In this document: positions 10,336 through 19,895 of the stretch, piece after piece
Position numbering within the stretch: the first letter of the stretch is position 1
Layout: each line of letters starts with the position of its first letter
DNA from: Chara braunii
Lineage: Eukaryota; Streptophyta; Charophyceae; Charales; Characeae
NCBI GenBank assembly: GCA_003427395.1
Contig: BFEA01000206.1
Span: 1,727,361 to 1,766,356, forward strand
Reading direction: 5' to 3'
Length of the DNA: 38,996 nucleotides
Program-made: the position numbers and the translations under genes
The notes under the pieces: generated by a model
What the model was told of the DNA's origin: nothing
Database searches by the model: none
What the model saw: the letters and a program-made list of their open reading frames with translations, nothing else

Positions 10336-11497
10336 TAAAAAAAAAGGTGGGGGGGAGGGGGAAGGAAGGGAGAAGGAAGAGAAAATAATAAAAAATCAAA
10401 GAAGACAGCAAAGGAAAACATGAAAGAGACATTTTACTCAGATTGCAATATGTGCATGACAACTACATTTGATTCCCGCAAATTCATCTTCATCAACACA
10501 ATTACGAAGATAAAAAAAAGGAGGGAGAGAAAACGACAAGGAGAAAAGGAGAGACGCAGAAGAGGAAGAAAATAAGAAGAAGTGAAAACAGAAAGGAAGG
10601 GGCAACATATAAGGGAAATAACAACTCAAGGAAGGCAAAGGAATGACAAGCAATCTCGAAAAGACGAGAGTTAAGGCTCAAGCAAGCAAATGAAAGGAGT
10701 TCTCGTTACAAATCGCTTCTCATAAATTTACAAGACACCCCTTTCCTCTCAAACCCCTCCCTCAACTTCTTTAACCAAGGCAATTATTATTCAAAAAAAA
10801 AAAAAAAAAAGAACGGGAGAAAGGAGGGCAAGAGTCAAGAAGGAGGGAGAAGGGAGCAAGAGCTTAAGGAAAAAAACAGCCTTCACAAAGGGTTGAAGTA
10901 CAGAGATTACGTTTTCAACAAGCAGAGCAGTAAGAAACGCGGGTATCGCAAGAGAATCAAACAAATTAAATAATTAGTGAAACGCAAGGAAGACAGCAAG
11001 GTATGAAGGACAATATCACCATCACTAAACTGGTTGGCTAATTTTTTGCTTGCAGAACGTAGAATGGACTCCTCTTTTCTGGTTGATTTGTTGGAAAAAT
11101 TCGCTCTCGCTCCTCTCTGCCTCTTTCTACGTCTTATTCTCAACTTCTCAACCAATCCCCTGTTCATAAATTATTTCCACTTTAGAACCTTATCAATCTT
11201 AATCCTCCTCACTCTTGGCTCCTGCTTAGCAATTCCTTTGTTAATTATCTCCTATTTTTTTTCCAATGTTCTCGAAATTTTCAATGACCAACTCTTTCAA
11301 CACAATTAAAGCAATTTCAACATCGCATCAAATAATCATGTCATCTTGCCTGCCGTCCTTCTTGGAATCATCTCCGCCAACGGACCTCAGTCATCATCGA
11401 CGCAGATGTAGTCGTCATATCTCCTGTTGTTTTTTCTCCGGCCAAAGTAACTTCACTTCTCAATCCCCAAGCCCCCAAGGAGGAAATCATCTTCACG
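10336..11497. other. purine-rich non-coding stretch
   Basis: The plus strand is AG-rich (many GGAGGGAGAAAAGGA-type words) to about 10900, which opens Ser/Leu/Phe-rich frames on the minus strand (10241-10653) that I reject. A poly-A tract stands at about 10793-10810. Between 11034 and 11497 the frames are hydrophobic but have no recognisable motif. The 5' end of the retroelement downstream probably lies somewhere here, but I could not find its boundary. Confidence 0.55.
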
Positions 11498-12159
11498 GTG
11501 CAACCTAGAGAATCTTCTCATTTTCATAAGGTTCACATTTTGGGACTCGAACTTCTTCCCCCCCCCCCCTTCCCTCCGCCCCCACCTTCTCCTTCATCTA
11601 TGGCCCCTCAACCAATCCTCGACCCTCAGATTTTCCCCATGCATCAGAATTTTTCCTCTTCCTCTCAGCAATCCGATCTCATAACGATGTTTGACCAACT
11701 CAGATCACAGCTAATTCAGAAATCGAAATTCGGGCATAACGAGTTTCTTAGGAGAGAAGAGGAAAAACAAACTCTTAACGAGCTCTACTTCAATCTAACT
11801 TCTGACATGCATGAAATCTATGAAAAGATGCTTCCAAAATCTCTCTCATCCTATTACGAATTGAAGGCTTGGAAAAAAAAATTCTTCTGTCCTTGCTATC
11901 TTCGGCAGATCCCATCCCTCATCAGATTCAAGGCAGTCCACCTCAACTACTCTTGCTATCCATATGGAAAGACCTTCGCCTTGGATTTTATCTCACATGT
12001 CGCCTCTATAGCCAAAGACTCAATGGAAAGCGCATACTTAAGGAAACAAAGAACCTCTTGAGCAAGGCCGCCCGTGAAGAAATGGAGGAAGCTCTCTCGC
12101 TCATCGAAGCCGAATTCAACTATTGTCTCAAGCAGGCGTGCAAGATGGAAGCAAGGTAA
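11498..12159 (+). pseudogene. gag-like region of the DIRS-like element, frameshifted
   Basis: The first frame opens with a poly-Pro/Ser segment (about residues 20-35). A charged helical region with FLRREEEKQTLNELYFNLTS follows (about residues 83-102). At a run of nine A (11873-11881) the protein-like reading moves to the frame that ends at 12159, with KAAREEMEEALSLIEAEFNY near its end. A one-base error in the A run explains the change. The helical, acidic composition and the position upstream of RT fit a gag-like protein. No zinc knuckle is visible. An in-frame continuation beyond 12159 is lost in the repeat block that follows. Confidence 0.45.
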
Positions 12160-12256
12160 GCAAGGGTCGTGCCCGACTACTATTTTACTCGCCCTGAACT
12201 GCCTAAAAGGTCCACGTCATTTGCGTTATGGGCACCCTCAGAGAGAAGGTTAACAA

Positions 12257-12760
12257 CAGTCGTATTTTTCATCACCACTTCAGGACACCTTCACCACTTC
12301 ATGATGCAACCTGCCTAAACAGGTGGTTTTGAGGGTCTTCGGACCTTTCACCACTTTAGGACACCCTTCACCACTTCATGATGCAACCTGCCTAAATAGG
12401 TGGTTTTCAAGGTCTTCGGACTTTTCACCACTTCAGGACCATTTAGGTCTCAAAATCCTAAATGGTCTTGAAGTGGTGAAAGCTCCGACGACCCTGAAAA
12501 CCACCTGTTTAGGCAGGCTGCATCCTGAAGTCGTGAAGGGTGGTTTTCATGGTCTTCGGACCTTTCACCACTTCAGGACCATTCAAGATTTTCAAACTGC
12601 TCAAAACTTTCACTTGACCACTTCAGGACACCCTTCACCACTTCAGGATGTAGCCTGCCTAAACAAGTGGTTTTCAGGGTCTTCGTGCCCTTCACCACTT
12701 CAGGACCATTCAAGATTTTCAGACTGCCCAAAACTCTCACTTCAGAATTTTCATTCCTGA
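12257..12760. repeat. 77-bp-period repeat block with an 84-bp fold-back
   Basis: The word GCCTAAAYAGGTGGTTTT and its companions (CACCACTTCAGGA, GGTCTTCGGAC) recur at 12313, 12390 and 12657 on the plus strand and once inverted at about 12510. The first two are 77 bases apart. The inverted copy makes a large hairpin (12364-12447 with 12457-12540). The block sits between the gag-like and RT-like parts of the retroelement and interrupts its coding sequence, so it is probably a later insertion. The frame at 12323-12760 is a repeat by-product. Confidence 0.75.
12364..12540. repeat. near-perfect 84-bp inverted repeat, 9-base loop
   Basis: The left arm 12364-12447 and right arm 12457-12540 are complementary at roughly nine bases in ten over 84 positions. 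They start CCCTTCACSACTTCA and end GACCATTTAGG around a 9-base loop. The arms share a unit with the flanking direct repeats, so the structure arose by inversion of one repeat copy. Confidence 0.85.
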
Positions 12761-12829
12761 ATTTTCAGCTGCCCGATAACCGCTTGTGCACCCTCACTTA
12801 TCCTACTCTTTCATTTTCTAGGCCGAATT

Positions 12830-13030
12830 GGGAAGATTCTGAAGGTAAATCCACCTACTAGAAGAAGGGCGAATCCTCCAACCAAGAAGATAAGCGTTCC
12901 GCATCACGCAAACACTATGATGACGACAACGAAGGATATGAATACAACAGGGCATCCAAAAAGTTTCATGTCGACTCCAGCTCCACAAAATCAAAATCCG
13001 TCAGCAAGCATGACTTCAGCACCCCCTCTT
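12830..13030 (+). pseudogene. charged linker of the retroelement polyprotein (remnant)
   Basis: After the repeat block the plus strand encodes a hydrophilic stretch rich in Lys, Ser, Asp and Glu (KRSASRKHYDDDNEGYEYNR, about 12895-12954). It is interrupted by a stop near 12860. This could be the end of the gag-like protein or a linker to RT, but no motif identifies it. Confidence 0.3.
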
Positions 13031-13246
13031 AGCATCTGCTCCTCCATTTCCATACCTTCTGTGTCAACAATTCTATGAAACCTCTCCTTACCACCATACA
13101 CTTCAGACCTCCGCAAAGCAACCTTCGCTCTCCTGGAACTCGCCTCTTAGCTTCGCCCACCGGAGGACTTCGTTGCAGCCTCCACTTCATCCTCTTTCAC
13201 AAACTGAAATTTTTTTCTCTCTTCCTCCTCCCGACGTTTTTCTCAC

Positions 13247-14350
13247 TTGGTTCTTCAATGGATAAAGCATGGAGTCAGACTTAACTTTATAGGCACTACC
13301 CACTCCCACACCTCCAAGAAGGTGGAAGTCCGCCGCATGCTAAAGGGTGTTTACTCTGCTTCTCAATTCAAGCATGTTCTCAACCTTAAAATTTCACCCC
13401 CAGCAGTCATCCCTAATCACAACCTCCTCCCTCATCACCAAGACTTCATGACCTCCTCCATCGCTGAGCTTCTTGCTTCTCGGGTCATAGAACATTCCCC
13501 CTTCCCAATTGTCATCAACCCCGTGTTCTTCTAAAACGAGATTCAATATCGATGTCAGATTTGTCAACATTTTTCTCTCCTTCCCTCACTCACTATGAAT
13601 CTTTCAATGATCTGTTATCTGCCCTTTTTGGTCACTCTACTCAGGATTTTCTAACATGCTTCGACATAAAGAATGTATATTACCACATTCATATTCACCC
13701 GGAGCATCGCCCTTTCTTTGCCTTTAATTGGAGCATCGCCCTTTCTTTGCCTTTAATTGGAATGGAACAAACTACCACGTCAATACACTTTGTTTCGGTG
13801 TCTCGTATATATGTTGGATCTTCATATCTGTAATGCAAGGGATAGTGACTGAACTCAGAATCCGCAATGTCCTGATCTCCTCCTATATTGATGACTCTGC
13901 TCTAGTAAATTTTTTCATTCCTTCTCTTATCTGGCAAACATTCAACTATGTCGTCCTCCTTCACAACTTGGGTCTCATTCTCAATATCAACAAGTGCTCC
14001 TTTCTACCTTCTCAATCCATTAAATTTCTAGGATTCATTCTGGATTCACACCACAAAAGAATTAAGGTTCCAGAAGATCAAATCCGGAAAATCGCTAAAC
14101 TCATCAATTAACTTTCATGTGAATCAATTACAAGTCGATCACTTGCAAAAGTCGCAGGAAAGTTAGCCTCACTTTCAAAGGTCTTCCTTTCAGCCCCACT
14201 CTTCCTATTATCTCTTTACGATTCCATCTCACCAGAAAATTGAGACTTTATTATCTTCATCTCCAACAATCTTACCCTAGACCTAACCTGATGGCTTCAT
14301 CACCTACCTTTTCTTCTAAGACGCCTTTGGACTGTAATAAAAACACCCTC
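13247..14350 (+). pseudogene. DIRS-type reverse transcriptase domain, frameshifted
   Basis: In order, three pieces line up. The pre-RT segment 13247-13533 has IAELLASRVIEHS, matching the usual 'I..LL..GAIE' block. Then comes the RT palm start CFDIKNVYYHIHIHPEHRPF (13654-13713), with the catalytic Asp in DIKN. The second catalytic motif is YIDD at 13884-13895, followed by a LGLILNINKCSFLPSQSIKF and FLGFILDS block (to about 14050) and an RSLAKVAGKLASLSKVF thumb-like stretch to about 14220. A stop follows at 13534, and a 29-bp tandem duplication at 13702 shifts the frame inside the palm. A further stop follows at 14110. The LPFGL-type motif has decayed. The order and wording fit DIRS/Ngaro RT. 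Confidence 0.65.
13702..13759 (+). repeat. 29-bp tandem duplication inside RT
   Basis: GAGCATCGCCCTTTCTTTGC with its next nine bases occurs at 13702-13730 and again at 13731-13759. It encodes EHRPFFAFNW twice, in two different frames. Since 29 is not a multiple of three, it explains the shift between the open frames ending at 13833 and starting at 13728. Confidence 0.9.
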
Positions 14351-14731
14351 TTCATCGCGACAGACGCTTCGTCCTCATAAATTGAAGCAATCATTAAACC
14401 CCTTCTCAGTAATGAAATTATTTTTAATGAATGTCTCCCCATCGAACTCCTTGACTCGTTCTCCACCTACGGTGAACTGTATGCAGTCCTTCAAACCTTC
14501 ATCTTTCTTTTTTTCAACCACAAGGACCTCTTGCTATTAACCTCAATTAGACTTCACCTCGACAGTCAAGCAACCTCGTTCCTACTTGCCAACATGCGCT
14601 CCACGGACCCAGACTTCAACCCATGGCTAAGAAATATTGCCTTCATTCTAATCACATGCGATACCTCTCTCTACCCTATTTGGGTTCCCCGCGATCTCAA
14701 TCAGTACGCCGACCATATATCCAAGACATAG
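14351..14731 (+). pseudogene. RNase H domain of the DIRS-like element
   Basis: The frame starts FIATDASSS (14351-14377), the first RNase H Asp motif, and then has a TAA at 14378-14380. It continues with STYGELYAVLQTFIF (the Glu motif), LDSQAT (second Asp, usually TDN.A in DIRS elements) and a terminal WVPRDLNQYADHISK, which matches the 'H/W.PG..N..AD.LS' ending. A TAG at 14729-14731 closes it, but the same frame continues as the next feature. Apart from two stops the domain is well preserved. Confidence 0.65.
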
Positions 14732-15178
14732 GATAACTCCGATTGGGGTATTTCATCGCATGTTCTTAAGGATATCTTCGTTGAACTAGATATTCCAGCA
14801 ATCGATTGCTTCGCTTCTGATTATCACCACGTCTGTATTACATTCATCTCCAGAACATGGTCAAGCCATGCTCTAAACATCGAGGCTCTCTCCCTTGATT
14901 GGAACACCCTTCCAAGCAAACACTACAGATGGATCTCCCCCCCCGCATCACTCATAAACACAATCCTATCTTGTACAACACTCTTCCCTGCCCTCTATCT
15001 TCTTATCGTACCCAACTCCCCTAAACCAACCTGGTTCCCAAGACTTCAACAACAAAATATAATTTGGAAATTCAAGATCCCTCAATCTCCATTCTGCTGT
15101 ATTCCTAGTCCTAGAGTCAATCCTTCTTGCTCCAATCCCGCCTTATCCGGTCCGAAGGCTTTCTTATTTCAAACTTAA
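14732..15178 (+). pseudogene. DIRS-type C-terminal block after RNase H
   Basis: In the same frame as RNase H, the stretch reads NSDWGISSHVLKDIF, IPAIDCFAS, then ALNIEALSLDWNTLP and YRWISPPASLI, and finally LYLLIVPNSPKPTWFPRL. This matches the segment that follows RNase H in DIRS/Ngaro-like elements ('DW.L....F..I......D.FAS', 'DA.S.DW', 'FPP..LI', 'P.WP...W.P.L'). It is what separates this element from Gypsy-type ones. The frame stays open to TAA at 15176-15178 but loses recognisable content after about 15060. Confidence 0.6.
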
Positions 15179-16283
15179 TTATTGTCTTTCCTCTTCCAAC
15201 CACGTTTCATTCCATATCCATACCGTATAAAAGTTCCCACACTCTTTCAAGCCCTGCCGCATCATCTCTCCCAAACTCCGTCCTTCCTCTATTCCTGCCT
15301 GAACTCCGCCTAATCGAAAATTGTGCCCCGTCTCCCCAAACCACTTCTCGATTCGGTTATTGAAACCACTACCACCTAATGCACCACCGCGACGTCGACC
15401 TCAAAACAATTAACCACTTCTCACATCCTGTCTTATCCGTTCATAGGCAACCATCATATCACCCAAGATTCATAAAAATGTCTCTTCTCCCTTTATAGAC
15501 TCACGCAATTTTATAAAGAATCTTCCACCTTGCCGATCAGTTTTAGTATAACCCAGTCTTACTGTCCTCTTCCCTATGTTGATTTTCAAATACTGCAATC
15601 GTAATCCCTCTCCGCACCGCTGCCAACTCTCCCATAAATAAAGAAAGATTGCAGCATCCCTCTATGCCTAAGCTTCCGTCACTCCTTTTAGGGTTAAGAT
15701 CTTATTCCTGATACACTATATAACAATCCCTAATTTCTCTCATCGCAATGGTCGTGCCGACTCCTCCGTCACCCCTCTCTGAAGTGTATACTATCGATAC
15801 ACTTTCCGAAACGCCTTTACTCGGTTACTCTAAAAAGGGTCATCACTCTCTCTCCCGAGCAATCGAAAGTTGTTGCTCAAGCAGTTTATGGCAGCATCAA
15901 CAGTGGAAGGAGATAAAATAGGGGTCCCCTCAAAATCAGACGTTCCACACCGGCCCTCCACCTCAATCAACCACTATCTGCTTATAAACGATAAAATATT
16001 CAAATCAATGCATCGCATGCAATCTCGCCCAACATTATTTTCTCTCCAACCACTCATTCAACCCAAGTAACAAATTTTTGCATTCATTGCGCCATCGCCG
16101 CCCGCACCAAAACTCATCAATCACATTGCTGCACCACTCCAACCCGCTCTCGTAATCCCTTTCATGCTCAAGAGTGCTTCTCTTTTGTCGACATCTTTCA
16201 TCGCTCTTGCGCTCATTCCGCCATTTCCTGCAAGACGACTACGTCACTTGCGGGACGATGGGGGAGATGGGATGGATCAGGAG
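15179..16283. other. pyrimidine-rich stretch, no recognisable gene
   Basis: This is where a DIRS-type tyrosine recombinase would be expected. I found only short Ser/Pro/Leu-rich frames with frequent stops. A CATTCATTGCGC word (HSLR in one frame) near 16081 resembles the start of the recombinase HxLR box, but no Arg or Tyr partner can be placed. I therefore do not call the domain. Confidence 0.45.
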
Positions 16284-16385
16284 GTGTGTGGGCCTGCGGC
16301 CCCAACTCCTTGACTCTCCTATTCGATCTGGCATCATCAAGGGTATGAAAATTCTCTATTTTATTTGGACTGGACCTGTGCAACA
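16284..16385 (+). repeat. 785-bp-spaced direct repeat, left copy
   Basis: About 100 bases from GTGTGTGGGCCTGCGGCC through CTATTCGATCTGGCATC and GGGTATGAAAATTCTC to TTTATTTGGA recur 785 bases downstream with few changes. Flanking sequence on both sides differs. Confidence 0.85.
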
Positions 16386-16603
16386 ATTGTCTTACCATTT
16401 GTCTCAGTTGGCCATTTCCTTTTCTCAGTCACCACTAGCAGACACAGATAGTTACCGAGTCGTTTCGGTAAACAGAATCGTTTCCTCGCACTTTAGTACT
16501 CGACAACTCTTCTTCGCATCCGCACATTCTCAACATCGATGGTTCATTCCCTCCACTCAATTTCAACGACGGTGTATCTAGGCCAAGGTTCAACATTGTT
16601 CAC

Positions 16604-16700
16604 GACACTCAGTTGGAGTTCGGACTGGGACTGAGGACTGCAAGGCATTCGACACTCAGTTGGAGTTCGGACTGGAACCAAGGACTTCAAGGCATTCGGA
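16604..16700. repeat. 47-bp tandem duplication
   Basis: GACACTCAGTTGGAGTTCGG occurs at 16604 and 16651. The next 25 bases are similar, ending CAAGGCATTC in both copies. Related GGACT words continue to about 16750. Confidence 0.85.
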
Positions 16701-17068
16701 CCAAGCTAAAGGACTACGACTTCAGGTTGGACTTGGGACCTACAACTGTGAGGCAACCGGATCAGGACACACAAGGACCAAGGAACTTACCTAGGATGCA
16801 TCTGGACGTAGGTGGCCCGGATGAGACTATTCCTGCTGCCCGCGATAATATAAGGTACCGGCAGTGCCGCAGTGGAGGCAGGTTGCGGAACTTGCGGAAT
16901 CTGCTGGACTTCCTTTGAACCTCCCTCGGTTGACCGTCCGCCAGCAGCACTCAGCACGTATGCAAATCTTCAGTCACACAATCACTTCCGTCAGCTGGTC
17001 TGAGGAGAGTTATTTCTCCTTCGTCAATTTTCGGCGAGGTGGTCCCACCCACCCTCGATCTTCCCACA

Positions 17069-17170
17069 GTGTGTGGGCCTGCGGCCGTAACTCCGTGACT
17101 CTCCTATTCGATCTGGCATCCTCAAGGGTATGAAAATTCTCTATTTTATTTGGAATAGACCTATGCAACG
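17069..17170 (+). repeat. 785-bp-spaced direct repeat, right copy
   Basis: This matches the copy at 16284 with scattered substitutions, for example GGCCGTAACTCCGTGACT here against GGCCCCAACTCCTTGACT there. The pair could be the B1 and B2 parts of the split direct repeats known from PAT/Ngaro-type elements, or simply a duplicated dispersed repeat. Confidence 0.85.
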
Positions 17171-17189
17171 AGTTTCATCAATCATCTCA

Positions 17190-17713
17190 ACAGAGGTGAT
17201 ACAGAAGACCTTCATCCATAGACAATAAAGACCGATACGACAGACTCAATAAGTCAACCATGCAGACGAACGACATGTCTGATCATCATAAACTCCCAAG
17301 CGCAGAGGGGATAGGCATCATTAGAAAAATACATAAACACACAACCCAAAGGCAGGGGGGATCGGCTCGGACCAAAATTGGGCGTCACGCCCATATCGTC
17401 ATCGATCATGTCGAACCATCTCGCAATCGACTCCACATGTTTCGTTCGGTCGTCAGTACTGAAAATCTTCAAGAGTCTTCTTGTGAAAGGAGAGATGACA
17501 ATACTGACACGTCGACGACTATATGTACCTAGTCTACGGGTAGGACCATCCTAAAGGGACAGAAGTACCACAGTCCAACCGGATAAAACCTCATAAAGAA
17601 GGCCTCTAGTAATTCAGTCCAACCCTCCAGGCGCCTCAAATCCTCCTCTTACAAAAAGCCTCTAAGTCAGCCCAACCCGCCAAGCGTCATATACCCTCCT
17701 TTGCTAAATAAAA
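17190..17713. other. anonymous stretch
   Basis: I see no supported gene. Overlapping frames on both strands (17254-17472 minus, 17260-17532 plus) have no motif. The CAGTCCAACC and CAGCCCAACC words near 17570-17670 hint at a diverged short duplication. Confidence 0.5.
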
Positions 17714-17865
17714 ACCCTTTCAAAAAATATGCCCCCAATTCTCGAACCTTCGTAGGCCACACCCTTTCAAACAATTACCCCCGATTCTCGGACCTCTGTA
17801 GGCCACACCCTTTCAAACAATTACCCCCGATTCTCGGGCCTCCGTAGTCCACCTCTTTTGCGCTA
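17714..17865. repeat. 46-bp tandem repeat, about three copies
   Basis: CCCCCRATTCTCGRRCCT starts at 17732, 17778 and 17824. Each is followed by a GTAGGCCACACCCTTTCAAA-type stretch (GTAGTCCACCTCTTTT in the last copy). Confidence 0.9.
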
Positions 17866-17999
17866 AAAAAACTAAATCTCATCTTGTCAAACATTCAACC
17901 AGTTTTTTATAAACCCCTTCAAACTTGTTAGAGAAATTTGGCAAGCTCACATAAAAAAACTCATCATCGAAGCCCCTCAATCTCATTTCGATCTTCAAT

Positions 18000-19066
18000 G
18001 AACAAAAGCCAACTCTGTGATAAACATATCCGTTGTCGGGGCAGAAACCCTGACAACGGTCACCGGTATCTGCCCGGTATTTTAAAATGTCGGACGATGT
18101 CCGGCTTGGTAAACAGTTATCCATGTTTCATAACTTGATGAGATGGGATATCTACCGAAAGTTTATTCAAACTCAACCAATGATTGGGAGACAAAAACTT
18201 ATTAAAACCAAGACTTGGCGTCTGTGGCATCAGGAAGTGGCGGCAAGGACTGGCGACATGACCAGTCGTTCCCTATGTTTGATAAATCTGCATGGATGTA
18301 CGGTCCTGAGATATAAGTATATATATAAGCCACGCGATTCAGAGCTTTGGAGATCTACCAGGACCACTGCGTGAGGGTGCGCAGCTACTTTAAGGGCTAA
18401 GTCGTGCAAGGCGAGGTCCCATCAGCTCCTAAGTAAGCTAAAAAGAGGGATGCGCCGGATATGGGGCTTCGACACGGAAGGAATAGAAATGTTTTTTTAT
18501 TTCCTGGGTCCGCGGGGCTTAACATTGAGCCGGCGGGTCGACAAGCCCATGTCGAGGCCTACCCGGTTAGGTAACCAGTTAAGCCATGGTCACGTGGCCA
18601 ACCGACGGGACATGGCCAGCCAGTGAGGCATGCTAAGCCTCAAGCAGGCGAGACCTGCAAAGCCTCTGACAGACAGGGCCTGCAAGGCCCTGACAGGGGG
18701 GATGATGACTGAGAAAGTTTTTCTTATAGAAGAGTTGCTCCTATCACTGTTGTGATAGGAGCTAGCCCAGTAGGTTATCATGCCAGATTCTCACCCGGCG
18801 GGTACCGGGATCGAACCCGACATGGTGCTACGGGGCTGGCTCGTTTTGGAGCAGCCCATCGTAAGGTCTTCAGGTGCGACCAATTTCGGTCGCAGGATCA
18901 TCAGAATCATGCAGCGGAAATCCACCACAACCAGATTAGTATGGCCCTGCGCAAGAATGACACACATAAATCATGGATCCCCGACGGGGATCGAACTCAG
19001 GTCTGTGTTTCAGCAGTTCGTGGGTGTACAACGAATTGGAAGTGGCCATTGGCTTAAGCCAATGGG
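18000..19066 (+). repeat. tRNA-like SINE-type dispersed repeat, copy 1
   Basis: Many colinear blocks are shared with 23930-24870: TTGTCGGGGCA with CTGACAA, then TAAAAAGAGGGATGCGCCG, TTTATTTCCTGGG, GAGGCCTACCCGGTTRGGT-like, TCTTATAGAAGAGTTGCTC, TAGGAGCTAGCCCAGTAGGT, TGACACACAT, and GGGATCGAACTC near the end. A block resembling a tRNA lies inside. The copy ends with a 20-base perfect palindrome (19046-19065, CCATTGGCTTAAGCCAATGG) and a 40-base A tract. The A tract is what a retroposon tail would look like, though copy 2 has only an A-rich end. Confidence 0.75.
18737..18819 (+). repeat. tRNA-like block with leading hairpin, copy 1
   Basis: A perfect 11-bp hairpin (18737-18747 with 18752-18762, loop TGTT) runs straight into an A-box-like TAGCCCAGTAGG (18763-18774; pol III A box TRGYNNARNNGG). 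GGGATCGAACCC follows at 18807-18818 and reads as a T-arm stem-loop with one mismatch to the B box GGTTCRANNCC. The spacing between the boxes is tRNA-like. No complete cloverleaf can be drawn, so this is a tRNA-derived promoter block rather than a tRNA gene. Confidence 0.5.

Positions 19067-19105
<39 letters not shown>
19066..19105. repeat. 40-base poly-A tract
   Basis: The A run starts directly after the terminal palindrome of the SINE-type repeat and is consistent with a retroposition tail. Confidence 0.85.
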
Positions 19106-19106
<1 letters not shown>

Positions 19107-19139
19107 ATTCCTTTTGTTGTGATCGTAGCCCAATAAAAG

Positions 19140-19700
19140 GCATTACAACATTAGTGTGAGTGTGAGGTGATTGAGGCAGTTGATGCCTCAAGTGAGATTT
19201 GTCCTGCCTCCTTGGCAAGGCACCTGGGAAAAAAAAAAAAAAAAAAAAAAAGAGCTACGTTGCATAGAGTACACGTACGCGGGCTTTCCATACGAAATGT
19301 ACAGGTAATTTTTGTACGGGATTTGTACAGGAACCTATACGTCTTGTACGCCCTCGTACGAAAAAGCAAAAAAAAAAAAACAAAAAAAAACAGGGTCATC
19401 AAAAAAATCCGAAAAAAAAAAATGACGCAACAACACAAAACAAGCAACATTTGGCCGAGCATCATCTTCAAATTCTTATTAGAATTTGAGAAAAAAAATA
19501 AAAACAATACCAGATTAAAAAATAAAAATAAAAAAAACTCGTACGGGGCCCCAAGCGTACGAGTACAAGAGTACGAATCCATATTCATACGAGAGAGAGA
19601 AACGGGGTTCAAAGCTTCCAAGGGGGAAAAATTATTATTTATTTATTTTTGTTCGCGCCAACATTTGTTTGATGGCCGAAATGATTTTTCTGAATTTTGA
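19140..19700. repeat. A-rich stretch with GTAC-dense segment
   Basis: Several A tracts (19229-19250, 19369-19390 and others) alternate with sequence containing about eleven GTAC words between 19270 and 19580, many as GTACGAG or its complement. The frames at 19151-19621 minus and 19167-19700 plus are products of the A and T tracts. Confidence 0.55.
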
Positions 19701-19819
19701 TATTTTTTCTGAGGATGCATAGGTACCTAATACACGCGATTGGTTGTTTTCATATTTTTTTATGTAGAGATTTTTTAATTAAAAATCGTTAAAATTGGGG
19801 TACTTTTTGGTATCCCCGC

Positions 19820-19893
19820 TTGGTTGTCATGGGATTTGAACTTGGGCCTGCCTTTTAGCAGGTGGGGTGGCTCAACGCGCACTGCTGAGCACA
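19820..19893 (-). repeat. truncated tRNA-like sequence cut by adapter
   Basis: On the minus strand, TGCTCAGCAGTGCGCG (A-box-like, 19877-19892) is followed by an AGTTCAAATCCC B-box match (19825-19836). This is the arrangement of a tRNA-derived SINE head. Its 5' side ends where the Nextera adapter begins, so the element is probably truncated by the artificial join. It is too diverged to be a functional tRNA. Confidence 0.4.
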
Positions 19894-19895
19894 CC

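Larger units (their letters stand above)
11498..15178 (+). mobile_element. decayed DIRS-like retroelement (gag-like, RT, RNase H, DIRS C-terminal block)
   Basis: Pieces appear in the order known for DIRS/Ngaro-type retroelements: a gag-like region, reverse transcriptase, RNase H and then a conserved C-terminal block. All are on the plus strand, with several frameshifts and stops. I could not identify the tyrosine recombinase these elements normally carry, nor a methyltransferase, and the boundaries are unknown. Downstream DNA to about 17170 contains a spaced direct repeat that could belong to it. Gypsy-type elements are less likely because no integrase or protease is visible and the C-terminal block is of DIRS type. 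The element is certainly not autonomous. Confidence 0.6.

Noticed and set aside
12323-12760. 145-codon open frame
   Set aside because: It consists of the 77-bp repeat block and runs through the fold-back; no domain.
16081-16110. HSLR-like word where a DIRS tyrosine recombinase would be expected
   Set aside because: No upstream Arg box, no downstream Tyr and frequent stops; a four-residue match is not enough.
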